Shown one piece after another: positions 1-7,923 of a DNA stretch of 64,000 nucleotides. This DNA comes from G963675935 sp963823895. Its GTDB lineage: Bacteria > Planctomycetota > Planctomycetia > Pirellulales > Thermoguttaceae. The stretch lies in contig CAWGNG010000023.1 of NCBI GenBank assembly GCA_963823895.1, forward strand, positions 124,001 to 188,000, written 5' to 3'. A program made the translations under genes and the position numbers. Numbering within the stretch: position 1 is the stretch's first letter; each line of letters starts with the position of its first letter. Below the pieces are notes generated by a model. The model searched no databases, was not told the DNA's origin, and saw only the letters and a program-made list of their open reading frames with translations.

Positions 1-1
1 C

Positions 2-1561
2 AAACCGGTGTTCTTCGACGAAGTGATCACCCCTTTTCACGGCATGTACGACGAGGGGCTGTTCCTCGATCTCGATCCGGGCATGCGCGATTACTGGATC
101 GAGGGGCTGGCGGAGAACCAGCGGGCGCTCGACGAAGGGGAGAATCAGGTTGGCTCGGTGCAATTCTCCTGGTCGGACGACGCCTTTTGCCTGCCCGGCA
201 AGGGGATCGAGATCACGCGGCGAAGTCTCCCCGATCTGCGTTACACCGAATCGGTCTACAAGCTGCCGCGGCGCGGGGTGATTGGCGAGCCGGTGTGGGG
301 AACGGTCGACGGCTGGCGGCGGCCGCGGCCGGAGTATTGGTTCTCGCAGAAGCTCTACTCGCCCGTGCAAATCGAGGAGAAGCCGCTGGCGATTCCCGCG
401 GCGGGCCAACCGATCGTTGTTCCGCTGCGCAGCCGCAATCAGTTCGCCGATCTGGATCAATACGTCTGCCGCTGGCAGTTGGGCGACGAGAAGGGCGAAG
501 CCCGCGCGAAAGCGGCGCCGATGAGCAAAGGCACGCTGGAGATCGCGGTCAAACAACCGCCGCGTCCCGACGACAAGCTGACGTTCCGCTTCTACAACGA
601 GCGCGGCAAGATGTTCGACGCCTATCGGCTCTCGTTCAAGCCGCACGACATTCCCCAGTTCCCCAATTCCGGCAAGCCGGCGCGGATCGCCGAGCAGAGC
701 GGATATCTCGACGAGCACTCGGCCGTCCGCCTGCTCGGCCCGCGGGTGGAATTGGCCTACGACCGCACCAGCGGGGAGCTGTTCCGCGCTTTGATCGACC
801 GGGAAACGGTGATGACCCTCGGACCGAAACTCCACTTGCAAAAGAGCAAGTCGGCGACGAACGAGTATCCGGTCGGCACGTTTCGAAAGATCGGCATGGT
901 CTTTGGTCCCGAAGACGTGCCCGGCGACTCGATATGGCATTTCGCCGCGGCGGACTACAAGACGGAGTGCAACCGGGCGGTTCTGCACTGGAAGGGGAAC
1001 TACGGCAGGGATTTCGACGGCGGGTTTACGATCTCGATGGACGACGCCGGCGACGTCGAGTATCGCTACGAGTTCAAGTACAACGGCAAAGACTTGTGGG
1101 TCCGCGAGATCGGGCTCGATTTCGAGTTGCCGCTGGATTTCGATCGCCTGCGCTGGGACCGCAACGCGGAGTTCAGTTATTATCCCGCCGACCACATCGG
1201 GCGGCCCGTGGGCGGGGCGGTGGCGCATCCGGGAGTGCCGCAAACCACTCCCGCCGGCGACCGGCCCTTCGGCCTCGACGATCACCAGTTGGGCTGCAAC
1301 GATTTCCGCAGCGTGAAGCGGCACATCTACACGGCCAGCCTGACGAACAAAGAGGGGGAGGGGATCGAAGTCTTTTCCGACGGCACGCAACACGTCCGCG
1401 CGACCATCGGCACGCACGAAATCCACTTCAAGGTGCTCGATTATTATGGCGGCTCTTGCTGGACCTATCACGGCGGTTTCCATTACGGTCCCGGCCGATT
1501 GGTCAAGAGCGGCGAAGTGCTCAAGGGAACGGTCAAACTGAAGTTGCTCGGCACGCGCTAA
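2..1561 (+). CDS. Glycoside hydrolase family 2-like protein, C-terminal part (5' end outside window)
   Basis: The reading frame is open from base 2 with no clear start, so the gene begins upstream of the window. The visible part opens with a barrel-like segment (FFDEVITPFHGMYDEGLF) and continues into beta-rich domains with many aromatic residues, ending at a TAA-type stop at 1561. This layout resembles the C-terminal half of GH2 beta-galactosidase-like or related large glycosidases, which cleave beta-linked sugars from polysaccharides; the family call is a judgement from general character, not from a catalytic motif, since the acid/base region is probably upstream. About 519 codons are visible. 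No signal peptide can be judged. It could instead be a glycosidase of another clan-A family. Confidence 0.5.
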   Translation, partial: KPVFFDEVITPFHGMYDEGLFLDLDPGMRDYWIEGLAENQRALDEGENQVGSVQFSWSDDAFCLPGKGIEITRRSLPDLRYTESVYKLPRRGVIGEPVWGTVDGWRRPRPEYWFSQKLYSPVQIEEKPLAIPAAGQPIVVPLRSRNQFADLDQYVCRWQLGDEKGEARAKAAPMSKGTLEIAVKQPPRPDDKLTFRFYNERGKMFDAYRLSFKPHDIPQFPNSGKPARIAEQSGYLDEHSAVRLLGPRVELAYDRTSGELFRALIDRETVMTLGPKLHLQKSKSATNEYPVGTFRKIGMVFGPEDVPGDSIWHFAAADYKTECNRAVLHWKGNYGRDFDGGFTISMDDAGDVEYRYEFKYNGKDLWVREIGLDFELPLDFDRLRWDRNAEFSYYPADHIGRPVGGAVAHPGVPQTTPAGDRPFGLDDHQLGCNDFRSVKRHIYTASLTNKEGEGIEVFSDGTQHVRATIGTHEIHFKVLDYYGGSCWTYHGGFHYGPGRLVKSGEVLKGTVKLKLLGTR

Positions 1562-1609
1562 ACCGTTCATTGGGCGCGACAGTCGCCTTTCGCTCCGCGA
1601 AAGCTCGTT

Positions 1610-1634
1610 GGGGTGGCAGTTGCACTGCCACCCC
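1610..1634. repeat. Short perfect palindrome (hairpin 1)
   Basis: An 11-bp arm (GGGGTGGCAGT) is followed by a 3-base loop and its exact complement. It lies 20 bases before a second hairpin of nearly the same sequence. Together they look like a REP-type intergenic repeat, though a transcription-termination role for the gene just upstream is possible. There is no T-tract. Confidence 0.7.
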
Positions 1635-1654
1635 CGGAAACCTCCGCCAATTCA

Positions 1655-1679
1655 GGGGCGGCAGTACAACTGCCGCCCC
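1655..1679. repeat. Short perfect palindrome (hairpin 2)
   Basis: The arm GGGGCGGCAGT is separated by ACA from its exact complement. It differs from hairpin 1 by one compensated base pair (T-A to C-G), so both arms changed together. That suggests the folded structure, not only the sequence, is maintained or that the two are copies of one repeat family. Confidence 0.7.
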
Positions 1680-1711
1680 AACGCCGTAAATTGGAAAACT
1701 GATCGGCCCCT

Positions 1712-3403
1712 GGGTGCAAAGCAGCTTCCGGCCTCGGCTCAGGCGGCCGAGGTGACGGTGGAGCGGCGGACATAGGCACACCCCGGCCGAGTGCGAAGGT
1801 AGCGCCCGAGACGGTCGTCGTCGCATAGAGTAGCGGCCCGGACTTGGAGTATCGCTTCCGCCCCCTCTGGGTCGTTCCAAAACATCTCCGTCCCCTTCAC
1901 CCGGTAGTTCACCTCTTTGACCAGCGACTCCATCAAGGCCGACGTTACCGGCAACCCAAGGCGTCGATAATGCGGATAGTCCATGCGACCGCGGTTGTTC
2001 CGCAGATAACGTGCGGCATCGACGATCGGTTTACGCGGATCGTTCTCGTCCAGCTTGGCCGTGTCGTCAAGACCGTGCGGAGCCAACCAACGCTTCAGTT
2101 CGTCCATCGCCTCCATCGCCCGACCTTGCCAACATGCGCGGGCCATGCGCAGATAGCACGACCACGCAACGGAGAAATCCGGGTGCATCGCCAGTGCCGC
2201 AGCGTACAGATAACTCAGCGCGTGGATGAAATCAAGGATGGGCACAAAGTTTGGAAAGTAGTGCTTCCACACAGACCAATGCCAGGGAAGACCGTCTCCC
2301 ACAAAGGCACGCGCAGTGCCTGCGGAAAACGACGACAGTCGGCCTCCCGCTTCATCTGTTGCCCGAAGACGCTGGCCTCTGCCATGCTCGAAAGACACGT
2401 GCGCACCAGACGCTGGGGACGCCAAGCCTTCTCGCCAGGCGGCGCGGCAGATACCGCCGAAATCGCTGGCGGAGCCTCTTTTTCCGCTAATTTCGCCACT
2501 CGCTTGGGATCGGTGAACGCACGCGGAAGTTCCGGTTCGGGGTCTTCCGCAAACGTCTGGTGCGTCATTCGCAGCAAATTGGCGTTCTTGGTCTCGCGCC
2601 AAGCCTCGCCATGAACGCCGCGACCTTGGCCCGGTTTCCGTGTGCGAATTCGTCCGCCGTCAGCTTCCACGACGGCCAACTCGGGTGGATTCTCGGGGGC
2701 TTGGACCAGTTCGGGCGCATCCCCTTCATCTCGCAACTCCGCCAGTTCCATCCCCACTTGGTGCGTTACACGCTGCACCGTGCTCGCTGAGACCTCGTTA
2801 CCACCGACGTGCTTCAGCACCAGCGACGCGCGTTGGCTCGATCGCGTCTCGGCCGAGGCATACACGATCCTCTGCGTCATCGCCGGCGTTAGTTCCCGAC
2901 TGTCCAATCCCATCGCTGCCCGCAGAGGGAAAAAAATCCCGCCGACAGCGGGTACAAGTCCCTTTCCATTCCAAGATGGGGACCGCACCGTCGGTCGAGA
3001 GAATCGTACGGGCCACCAACTCCAGCGAACAAACTTCGCCACAGGTCGGACAGGCGGCGCTGTCGGGACTTTCCGCCGTCATCTCCCGCGCGGCCCATTC
3101 CTGAAAGCAACAACTCCAACGGGTCGCCAACCGATGGGAAGCCGCCTCGATTTGACTGAAATGGAGCGGGGTCTTCCGGTCCCAGCCCGCCAAAATGGTC
3201 TCGATGATCGCATCCTTCGCCTCAAGCAAAACCCGCTCGAATTTCCGCTGTAAATGCTGCGAAATGCCGTCCATGACAGATCCTCCACGATCCAAAGTGA
3301 CTTCCTATCCTGCGACAAATTGCCATCTTAACCGAAAAACGCCAGATTCTCCTATTGACGTTTGCTTGAGCCACGTTGGGACACCGGAAGCTGCTTTGCA
3401 CCC
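1712..3403 (-). mobile_element. ISKra4-like insertion sequence, 1,692 bp, with perfect 20-bp inverted repeats
   Basis: The ends are exact 20-bp inverted repeats at 1712-1731 and 3384-3403. They are flanked by the 9-bp direct repeat TCGGCCCCT (1703-1711 and 3404-3412), the expected target-site duplication. The interior is filled by one minus-strand transposase gene that is broken by frameshifts. Intact ends and duplication imply a fairly recent insertion between the glycosidase and the vWA operon. The family name is inferred from the transposase; the boundaries are seen directly. Confidence 0.85.
1739..3274 (-). pseudogene. ISKra4-like transposase, two frameshifts
   Basis: Three consecutive minus-strand frames together give one full-length DDE transposase. 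The N-terminal part (start near 3274) has a zinc-ribbon-like CPTC...CTRC segment. The middle part has the first acidic residue (VVEADGGR), and the last part has the second (FVGDGLPW) and a likely Glu (MESLVKEVNYR). The first shift lies at a run of seven T (plus-strand A run near 2930): removing one T restores the frame. The second lies near 2305-2320. Either the element is dead, or these are sequencing errors in homopolymers. A programmed +1 shift at the T7 run cannot be excluded, but the second site has no obvious slippery sequence. Confidence 0.8.
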
Positions 3404-3494
3404 TCGGCCCCTGGCGGCCGGGATAGCTCGTTGCGATGGCGGCGATACGGCGGTAGAATAGGGTCGTGCCGATGGGCTTCTCCCGGGGGTAAGC

Positions 3495-4196
3495 ATGGCA
3501 AGGCAAGCAAGGCAGTCGCGGCCGCAGTTGGTCTGTGTCTTGGCGGACAACAGCGGCTCGATGGCCCAGGAAAAGGCGCACGCCGCTACCGAGGGCATCC
3601 GTGAAATGATCATGGAGTGCCAGTCGCGGGGGCCGGGAGGGCCGGATCGCTCGTACTTCAAGTTGCTCTTGATCCGCTTCGCCGAAGAGGCCGTAACCGA
3701 CCCGATCTGCGACATGGCCCCGGTTCGCACCATCGATCCCGACCTGGTAGAGATCGACGGCCGCGGCGGAAACACCGACATCACCGGGGCGCTGGAACTG
3801 GCGCTGATCCGCTTGCGGCTGTACATGCAAGGGCTTCAGCACCATCCCGAGCGAGCCGAACACCCGCTTCCCCTCGTGCTCTTATTCTCCGATGGGCAAC
3901 ACAATCTGGGATCGGGGCCGGAGCCGGTGGCGGCCGGAATCAAGAGTCTGAACCTCGACGGCGACCCGGTGGTCATCGCGGTGGCGGGCGTGTCGGTCGG
4001 CAGGGCCCGGCCCGACGAAAAGACGCTTCGCGCCATCGCTTCGCCCGGCTGCTACGTACACATCACCGACGCCCCGGCGCTGACGGCGTTCATCAGCTCG
4101 GTCGGCAGCTCGGGCGTCTCGCGGGCCCGCGACGTCGCCGAATTGATCCGGCACATCCAAGAGGAGCGTCCGCGCATCACTTGGGAGTTGCAGTAA
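3495..4196 (+). CDS. von Willebrand factor A (TerY-like) domain protein
   Basis: A 233-residue single-domain vWA protein. The metal-ion-dependent adhesion site is visible: DNSGS (D18, S20, S22), then NTD around T94, then FSDG with D133. These would bind a divalent metal that contacts a partner protein. No signal peptide or membrane segment is seen, so it is probably cytoplasmic. The start has a purine-rich site (GGGGG) just upstream. It is the first gene of a tight operon: 13 bases separate it from a PP2C-like gene, followed by a kinase. vWA, PP2C and kinase genes side by side are known as the TerY-P triad of stress/metal-response loci, where the three are thought to form a phosphorylation switch. 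No TerC/TerD genes are in the window, so the link to tellurite-type systems is inference. Confidence 0.85.
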   Translation: MARQARQSRPQLVCVLADNSGSMAQEKAHAATEGIREMIMECQSRGPGGPDRSYFKLLLIRFAEEAVTDPICDMAPVRTIDPDLVEIDGRGGNTDITGALELALIRLRLYMQGLQHHPERAEHPLPLVLLFSDGQHNLGSGPEPVAAGIKSLNLDGDPVVIAVAGVSVGRARPDEKTLRAIASPGCYVHITDAPALTAFISSVGSSGVSRARDVAELIRHIQEERPRITWELQ

Positions 4197-4209
4197 GACG
4201 GGGCAGACG

Positions 4210-5158
4210 ATGAGCCAAGCCGCGGATACCGACGCCCCGATCCAGCCCGGCAATTGGCCGGCGGAGTTCGACGGCGTGGTCCGCGATTGCCAGGCATGGT
4301 TGGCCGAACGGGGCGAAACGATCGTCGGTTCGGGCTGCTTTCGCTCGGAAGAATTGTCCGGCTCGCTGCATACCGACTTCGGGCCGGAAGAGCAAGACAA
4401 GGACGTCAACCAGGACTATGCACTGGCCTGGTTGCCCCGCGACGAAGGAATGCGGAAGCGTTTTCGTCTCGTTGTGGCGCTGGGCGACGGGTTGACCACG
4501 TCGTTCCGCTCGGAATGCGCCTCGGCTCTGCTCTGTACGGTTGCCATGCGGGCCTTGGTCGAGGGCGATGCCGCGCTGAAACCGCAAGACCTGGCGAGAC
4601 ACGCCTTCGACGAGGCCGGGCAGAGCCTGGGGCGGCTCGCCGACGAACTGACGCGCGATCCCGCGGCATCGTGTCCGGCCGGCCAGTTCTTATCGACTTG
4701 GAAGTACATTTTGCGGAAGGGGTTGCTGCTGCAAAGCACTTTGACGCTCGCCTGGTTGGACCGCCGCTGCCTGCACGTTGCCATGGTCGGAGACGGCGGC
4801 GGCGTGTGGCGCGGCTATGGCGCATCGCCCGGCGGGCAGCGGGCCAACGATTCCGTCCTCGCCCAGTGCGATTTGGATCGGCATCAGGTTCTGCGCCCTC
4901 GGGCCGGCCGAGCGGAGCCTGCGCGAGTTTGACTGCTGGCGTCAGCGGGAACTCGACGGCCCGTTCCTCTGTGCGCTGCACACCGACGGCGTCGGCCGCG
5001 GCATGGGCGGCAACCCGCTGGCGCTGTTGGACGAACTGGAAGAATTGCAATCGGCGGACGCGGAGAACTCGGCTCGCCGCTTCATCGACCGTGCCGTGGA
5101 AGAACGCCCGCAAGACTTCGACGACAACTTGACGTTGGCGGTCATCGCGGGGGAATGA
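4210..5158 (+). pseudogene. PP2C-like serine/threonine phosphatase, split by one frameshift
   Basis: The first frame (4210 to about 4880) has the PP2C hallmarks NQD (residues 67-69) and LGDG (D93), which bind the metal pair. The second frame, shifted by +1, carries the C-terminal half and ends with the matching DDNLTLAV motif at the stop codon at 5158. The junction lies near 4880, around GGTTCTGCG. The joined product would be about 315 residues, normal for a PP2C domain, and would remove phosphates put on by the kinase encoded 13 bases downstream. Both halves look under normal coding constraint, so an assembly indel is as likely as true inactivation. If real, the kinase in this operon would lack its cognate phosphatase. 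Confidence 0.75.
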
Positions 5159-5171
5159 AGAGAGAGCGGCC

Positions 5172-6620
5172 ATGTCGTTCGGCTCGAGCACGGAGATCTT
5201 GGTTCTCAGCAACATGCAGGCCAAAACGCTGGCCGGCAGCCTGCTGGCCATCGGCGACGTGCTCTTCCGGCTGAAGGACTACGACCCCGCCTATCCCGGC
5301 CAGCCGCCGTGGCGATCGGGGGCCGAGGGCAAAGCGTATCCGCTGCTGGCGCGGGACGGCACGGTGGCCGCCTACCTGAAGTTCTTCACTCGGCCGACGC
5401 CGCAACGGCTCGATCGCACCGCCTGGCTGATTGGGCAGCAGATGCACACGTGGTTGCCGGGGTTGGTGGCGGCCCCGTTGCTGTGGATCGACACCCGCCT
5501 GAGCCCGCGTTCGGCGGAGATCGACTTCGATTTTGCCGGCTACATCGCGCACGCCGTCCCCGGCGAGACGTGGCTGGAGTTGAAAAATCGCATCGTTGAG
5601 ACGGGGATCGCCTTGCCCGAAGAATTTCGCTGGCGGTGCATCCGGGATTTGGTGCTCGCCACGGCCGTGCTCGAAGAGGCGGGCATCGTTCACGGCGACT
5701 TGTCCCCGAACAACATCGTCATCGACCGGGATGCTCCGGCGGGCGAGCCGGCGCTCTATCTGATCGATTTCGACGCCTTCGTGGCCCCGGCGGCGGGACG
5801 AAGCCAGGCCGTCGACGTGGCCGGCGGCGGCACGTTCGGCACGGACGGGTATTGCCCACCGGACCTCGCCGCCCGTGCCGCCGCGGGCGATGGCGCCGCG
5901 GCGCCCTACTCCGACCGCTACGGCCGCGACATGCTGATCTTGGAATTGTTGCTGATGGATCGCACCCTGCCGCCGGACGATCCTCCCGCCACGTGGAAAC
6001 GGGACGAGTTCGGGCAGCGACGGGCCGCCTGGCGGGCCTCCTGCGAGCCGACCCAGCGGCAGACGCTGGCTTATCTGGATACGCCGAAGGTCTTTTCGCT
6101 GGCGGAGCAACAGCGGCCGACCTCGCAGCAACTTGCGGCGGAGATGGGACTGGAACTGCCGCAACGCCCTACGATTTGCGGCGATTCGCCGATTGCGTCT
6201 CCCGCTTCGGCGATCCTCGGTATTCGCTCGGCTTCGGCACGCGTTAAAGGACGGCGCAAGCGACAACCGGCGCGTCCGCAATCGCCATTCCAGAGCCCCC
6301 CGCCGTCCCATTCTGCTGCTCCGCGGCTCGGCCAATGGCTGATATCCGCACAGGTCGTGCCGAAAAAGCTGCGGCGGACGCCGCCGTCGGGGCCTTTGCC
6401 GGCGGACAGCCCGGCGACAGCGCTGCTGATGATGATATTCATGATACTGATCATACTGGCGCTCTTCATACCGAGTTGCCTGAACAACACGGGCATTGGC
6501 CGGCCTTCCAGAAATGGGGAGCCGCGGCGATGGGAATTGGTGAAATCCGCGGACGCAGGCAGGGCGTCTTGCCCGCGTTCTGGAGGGGCCGCCCCCGAGA
6601 GACGGGCCATGCTGCCATGA
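5172..6620 (+). CDS. Serine/threonine protein kinase-like protein with C-terminal membrane anchor
   Basis: The 482-residue protein has a kinase core: a likely ATP-binding lysine (K70 in AYLKFF), the catalytic loop HGDLSPNN (D176, N181), and DFD (199-201) in place of DFG. A proline- and arginine-rich linker follows (about 360-410), then one strongly hydrophobic segment (about 417-436), then a short tail, so the kinase domain should sit in the cytoplasm tethered to the membrane. DFD and HGDLSPNN are typical of the kinases found with vWA and PP2C partners rather than of PknB-type kinases. The start is preceded by GAGAG. Its stop overlaps the next gene's start (ATGA), so translation of the two is probably coupled. 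Confidence 0.8.
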   Translation: MSFGSSTEILVLSNMQAKTLAGSLLAIGDVLFRLKDYDPAYPGQPPWRSGAEGKAYPLLARDGTVAAYLKFFTRPTPQRLDRTAWLIGQQMHTWLPGLVAAPLLWIDTRLSPRSAEIDFDFAGYIAHAVPGETWLELKNRIVETGIALPEEFRWRCIRDLVLATAVLEEAGIVHGDLSPNNIVIDRDAPAGEPALYLIDFDAFVAPAAGRSQAVDVAGGGTFGTDGYCPPDLAARAAAGDGAAAPYSDRYGRDMLILELLLMDRTLPPDDPPATWKRDEFGQRRAAWRASCEPTQRQTLAYLDTPKVFSLAEQQRPTSQQLAAEMGLELPQRPTICGDSPIASPASAILGIRSASARVKGRRKRQPARPQSPFQSPPPSHSAAPRLGQWLISAQVVPKKLRRTPPSGPLPADSPATALLMMIFMILIILALFIPSCLNNTGIGRPSRNGEPRRWELVKSADAGRASCPRSGGAAPERRAMLP

Positions 6621-7114
6621 AGAGAAGCGATTGGTGCTGGCTGTTGGCGTTGCCGGTCTATCAACTCGTCGGCACCGCTCGACACGAACTGAGCCATGCG
6701 GTGGTGGCGGCCTGGCAGGGGGCGCGGATCACGCAGATCGAGGTCTTGCCCTCGTTTCAGCCGGAAGGATTCCTCTGGGGATACGTCACCTGGACCGGTG
6801 GGCACGCCGATGCGCTGGCCGCGGCGGCGCCGTACCTCTGCGATCTCGCGCTGTTTCTCGTCTTCTTGCCGCTCTGTACGTTGGCCGTGCGGGCGCCGCG
6901 CTGGCTCTGGATCAACTGCTTCATCGTCGGCCTGCTCTCGCCCTTGATCGATACGGCGGCCAATTACTCGAAACTCTTCCGCCGCGACACGGGCGACGTC
7001 AATGAGCTTGTGGCCCGGTTCTCTCCGGTCCTGATTCACTCGCTCTTTTTGGCGGCTCTCCTCTTCTATCTGATCGGAATCTGCTTTGCCTGGCGTGCGT
7101 ACAATCGCGATTGA
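6617..7114 (+). CDS. Membrane metallopeptidase-like protein (HExxH, M50-like)
   Basis: A 165-residue hydrophobic protein with about four membrane segments. The first carries ARHELSHAVVAAW, an HExxH zinc site (H23, E24, H27) buried in a helix as in site-2 protease type (M50) enzymes. A candidate third zinc ligand lies in the segment ending LIDTAANY (the D). I chose the ATG at 6617 because it overlaps the kinase stop by four bases and begins exactly at the hydrophobic region; a longer frame exists upstream but lies inside the kinase gene. Position as fourth gene of a vWA/PP2C/kinase operon suggests that it acts in the same pathway, perhaps cutting a membrane protein after phosphorylation. That role is inference, and it could also be an inactive relative. 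Confidence 0.7.
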   Translation: MKRSDWCWLLALPVYQLVGTARHELSHAVVAAWQGARITQIEVLPSFQPEGFLWGYVTWTGGHADALAAAAPYLCDLALFLVFLPLCTLAVRAPRWLWINCFIVGLLSPLIDTAANYSKLFRRDTGDVNELVARFSPVLIHSLFLAALLFYLIGICFAWRAYNRD

Positions 7115-7181
7115 GCAGGTTGACCAAGTTGCTTTGTTTATCGAGTGTCAGGTAATCAATGTCGTGTCGAGGACGTTCGTT

Positions 7182-7263
7182 GGGTGCCATGCCCGCACTT
7201 GCCGTGGGCATGTGAAATGCGGACCGAAGCAACATGCCCACGGCAAGCGTGGGCATGGCACCC
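7182..7263. repeat. Long imperfect inverted repeat (arms of 32 bp)
   Basis: Arms 7182-7213 and 7232-7263 are complementary except for about three positions and share the words GGGTGCCATGCCC and TTGCCGTGGGCATGT. The loop is 18 bases. The arrangement is REP/MITE-like. It sits between the metallopeptidase operon and hslV and could also act as a terminator for the former. Confidence 0.75.
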
Positions 7264-7268
7264 TGCCA

Positions 7269-7315
7269 GCCGCAACCCTCTCCCCTCTCCTCTCTCTCCT
7301 CTCCCCTGGCATTAT
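7269..7315. repeat. Pyrimidine-rich low-complexity tract
   Basis: A stretch of CTCTCCCCTCTCCT-type repeats followed by GGCATTATC, upstream of hslV. A similar tract, also near GGCATTATC, lies inside a minus-strand gene around 11515-11612. The two may belong to one repeat family. Confidence 0.5.
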
Positions 7316-7380
7316 CGCCCCGTTTCCGCCATATTGGTTCTTGGGTCGTTTCCAAGAACTCCGAGTCCTGCCGGTGAACC

Positions 7381-7923
7381 ATGAAAACCCATTCGACAAC
7401 GATCGTCTCCGTCCGCCACCGGGGGGTGGTGGCGATGGGGGGCGACGGACAGGTGACCGTGGCCAACACGATCATGAAGGCCGACGTCAACAAGCTCCGC
7501 CGCCTGATGGACGGCCGGGTGATGACCGGTTTCGCCGGCGCCACGGCCGACGCCTTCGCCCTGCTGGAGCGTTTCGAGGCCAAGCTGAAAGATTATCCCT
7601 CGAACGTGCCGCGGGCGGCCACCGAACTGGCCAAGGAATGGCGCACCGACCGCGTGCTGCGACGGCTGGAAGCAATGATGCTGGTCGTCGACGCCAAGTA
7701 CACGCTGCTGCTGACCGGCAACGGCGACGTGGTGCAGCCGAGCGACGGCATCATGGGCATCGGCTCCGGCGGCAATTACGCCGTGGCCGCCGCCCGCGCC
7801 CTGGTCGCCCACAGCAGTCTCTCCGCCGTCGAGATCATCCGCAAGTCGCTGGAGATCGCGGCGGGCATCGACGTTTTTACGAATATGAACATTGTGGTGG
7901 AGGAAATGGCGTGCGAGACCTAA
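7381..7923 (+). CDS. hslV: ATP-dependent protease subunit HslV
   Basis: The 180-residue protein matches the HslV peptidase in length and sequence. It has a short leader followed by TTIVSVRHRG, where the first Thr of the mature protein is the nucleophile; GGDGQVT and VMTGFAGATADAF are conserved family blocks, and MGIGSGGNYA lies near the active-site groove. Two stacked hexamers would form the cytoplasmic proteolytic chamber fed by HslU. The next gene, hslU, starts with GTG inside this gene's end (13-base overlap), so the two are translationally linked. The upstream 250 bases hold a palindrome and a pyrimidine tract; no clear promoter was identified. Confidence 0.95.
   Translation: MKTHSTTIVSVRHRGVVAMGGDGQVTVANTIMKADVNKLRRLMDGRVMTGFAGATADAFALLERFEAKLKDYPSNVPRAATELAKEWRTDRVLRRLEAMMLVVDAKYTLLLTGNGDVVQPSDGIMGIGSGGNYAVAAARALVAHSSLSAVEIIRKSLEIAAGIDVFTNMNIVVEEMACET

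Noticed and set aside
187..1689. Long open frame overlapping the glycoside hydrolase in another phase
   Set aside because: It is Arg/Ala-rich, has no family features, and lies opposite in phase to a gene with clear protein character. GC-rich DNA often gives such frames.
7086..7910. Upstream extension of the hslU frame by 275 codons
   Set aside because: This part covers intergenic repeats and hslV in another phase. The HslU family starts right at RDLTPRQIV after the GTG at 7911.
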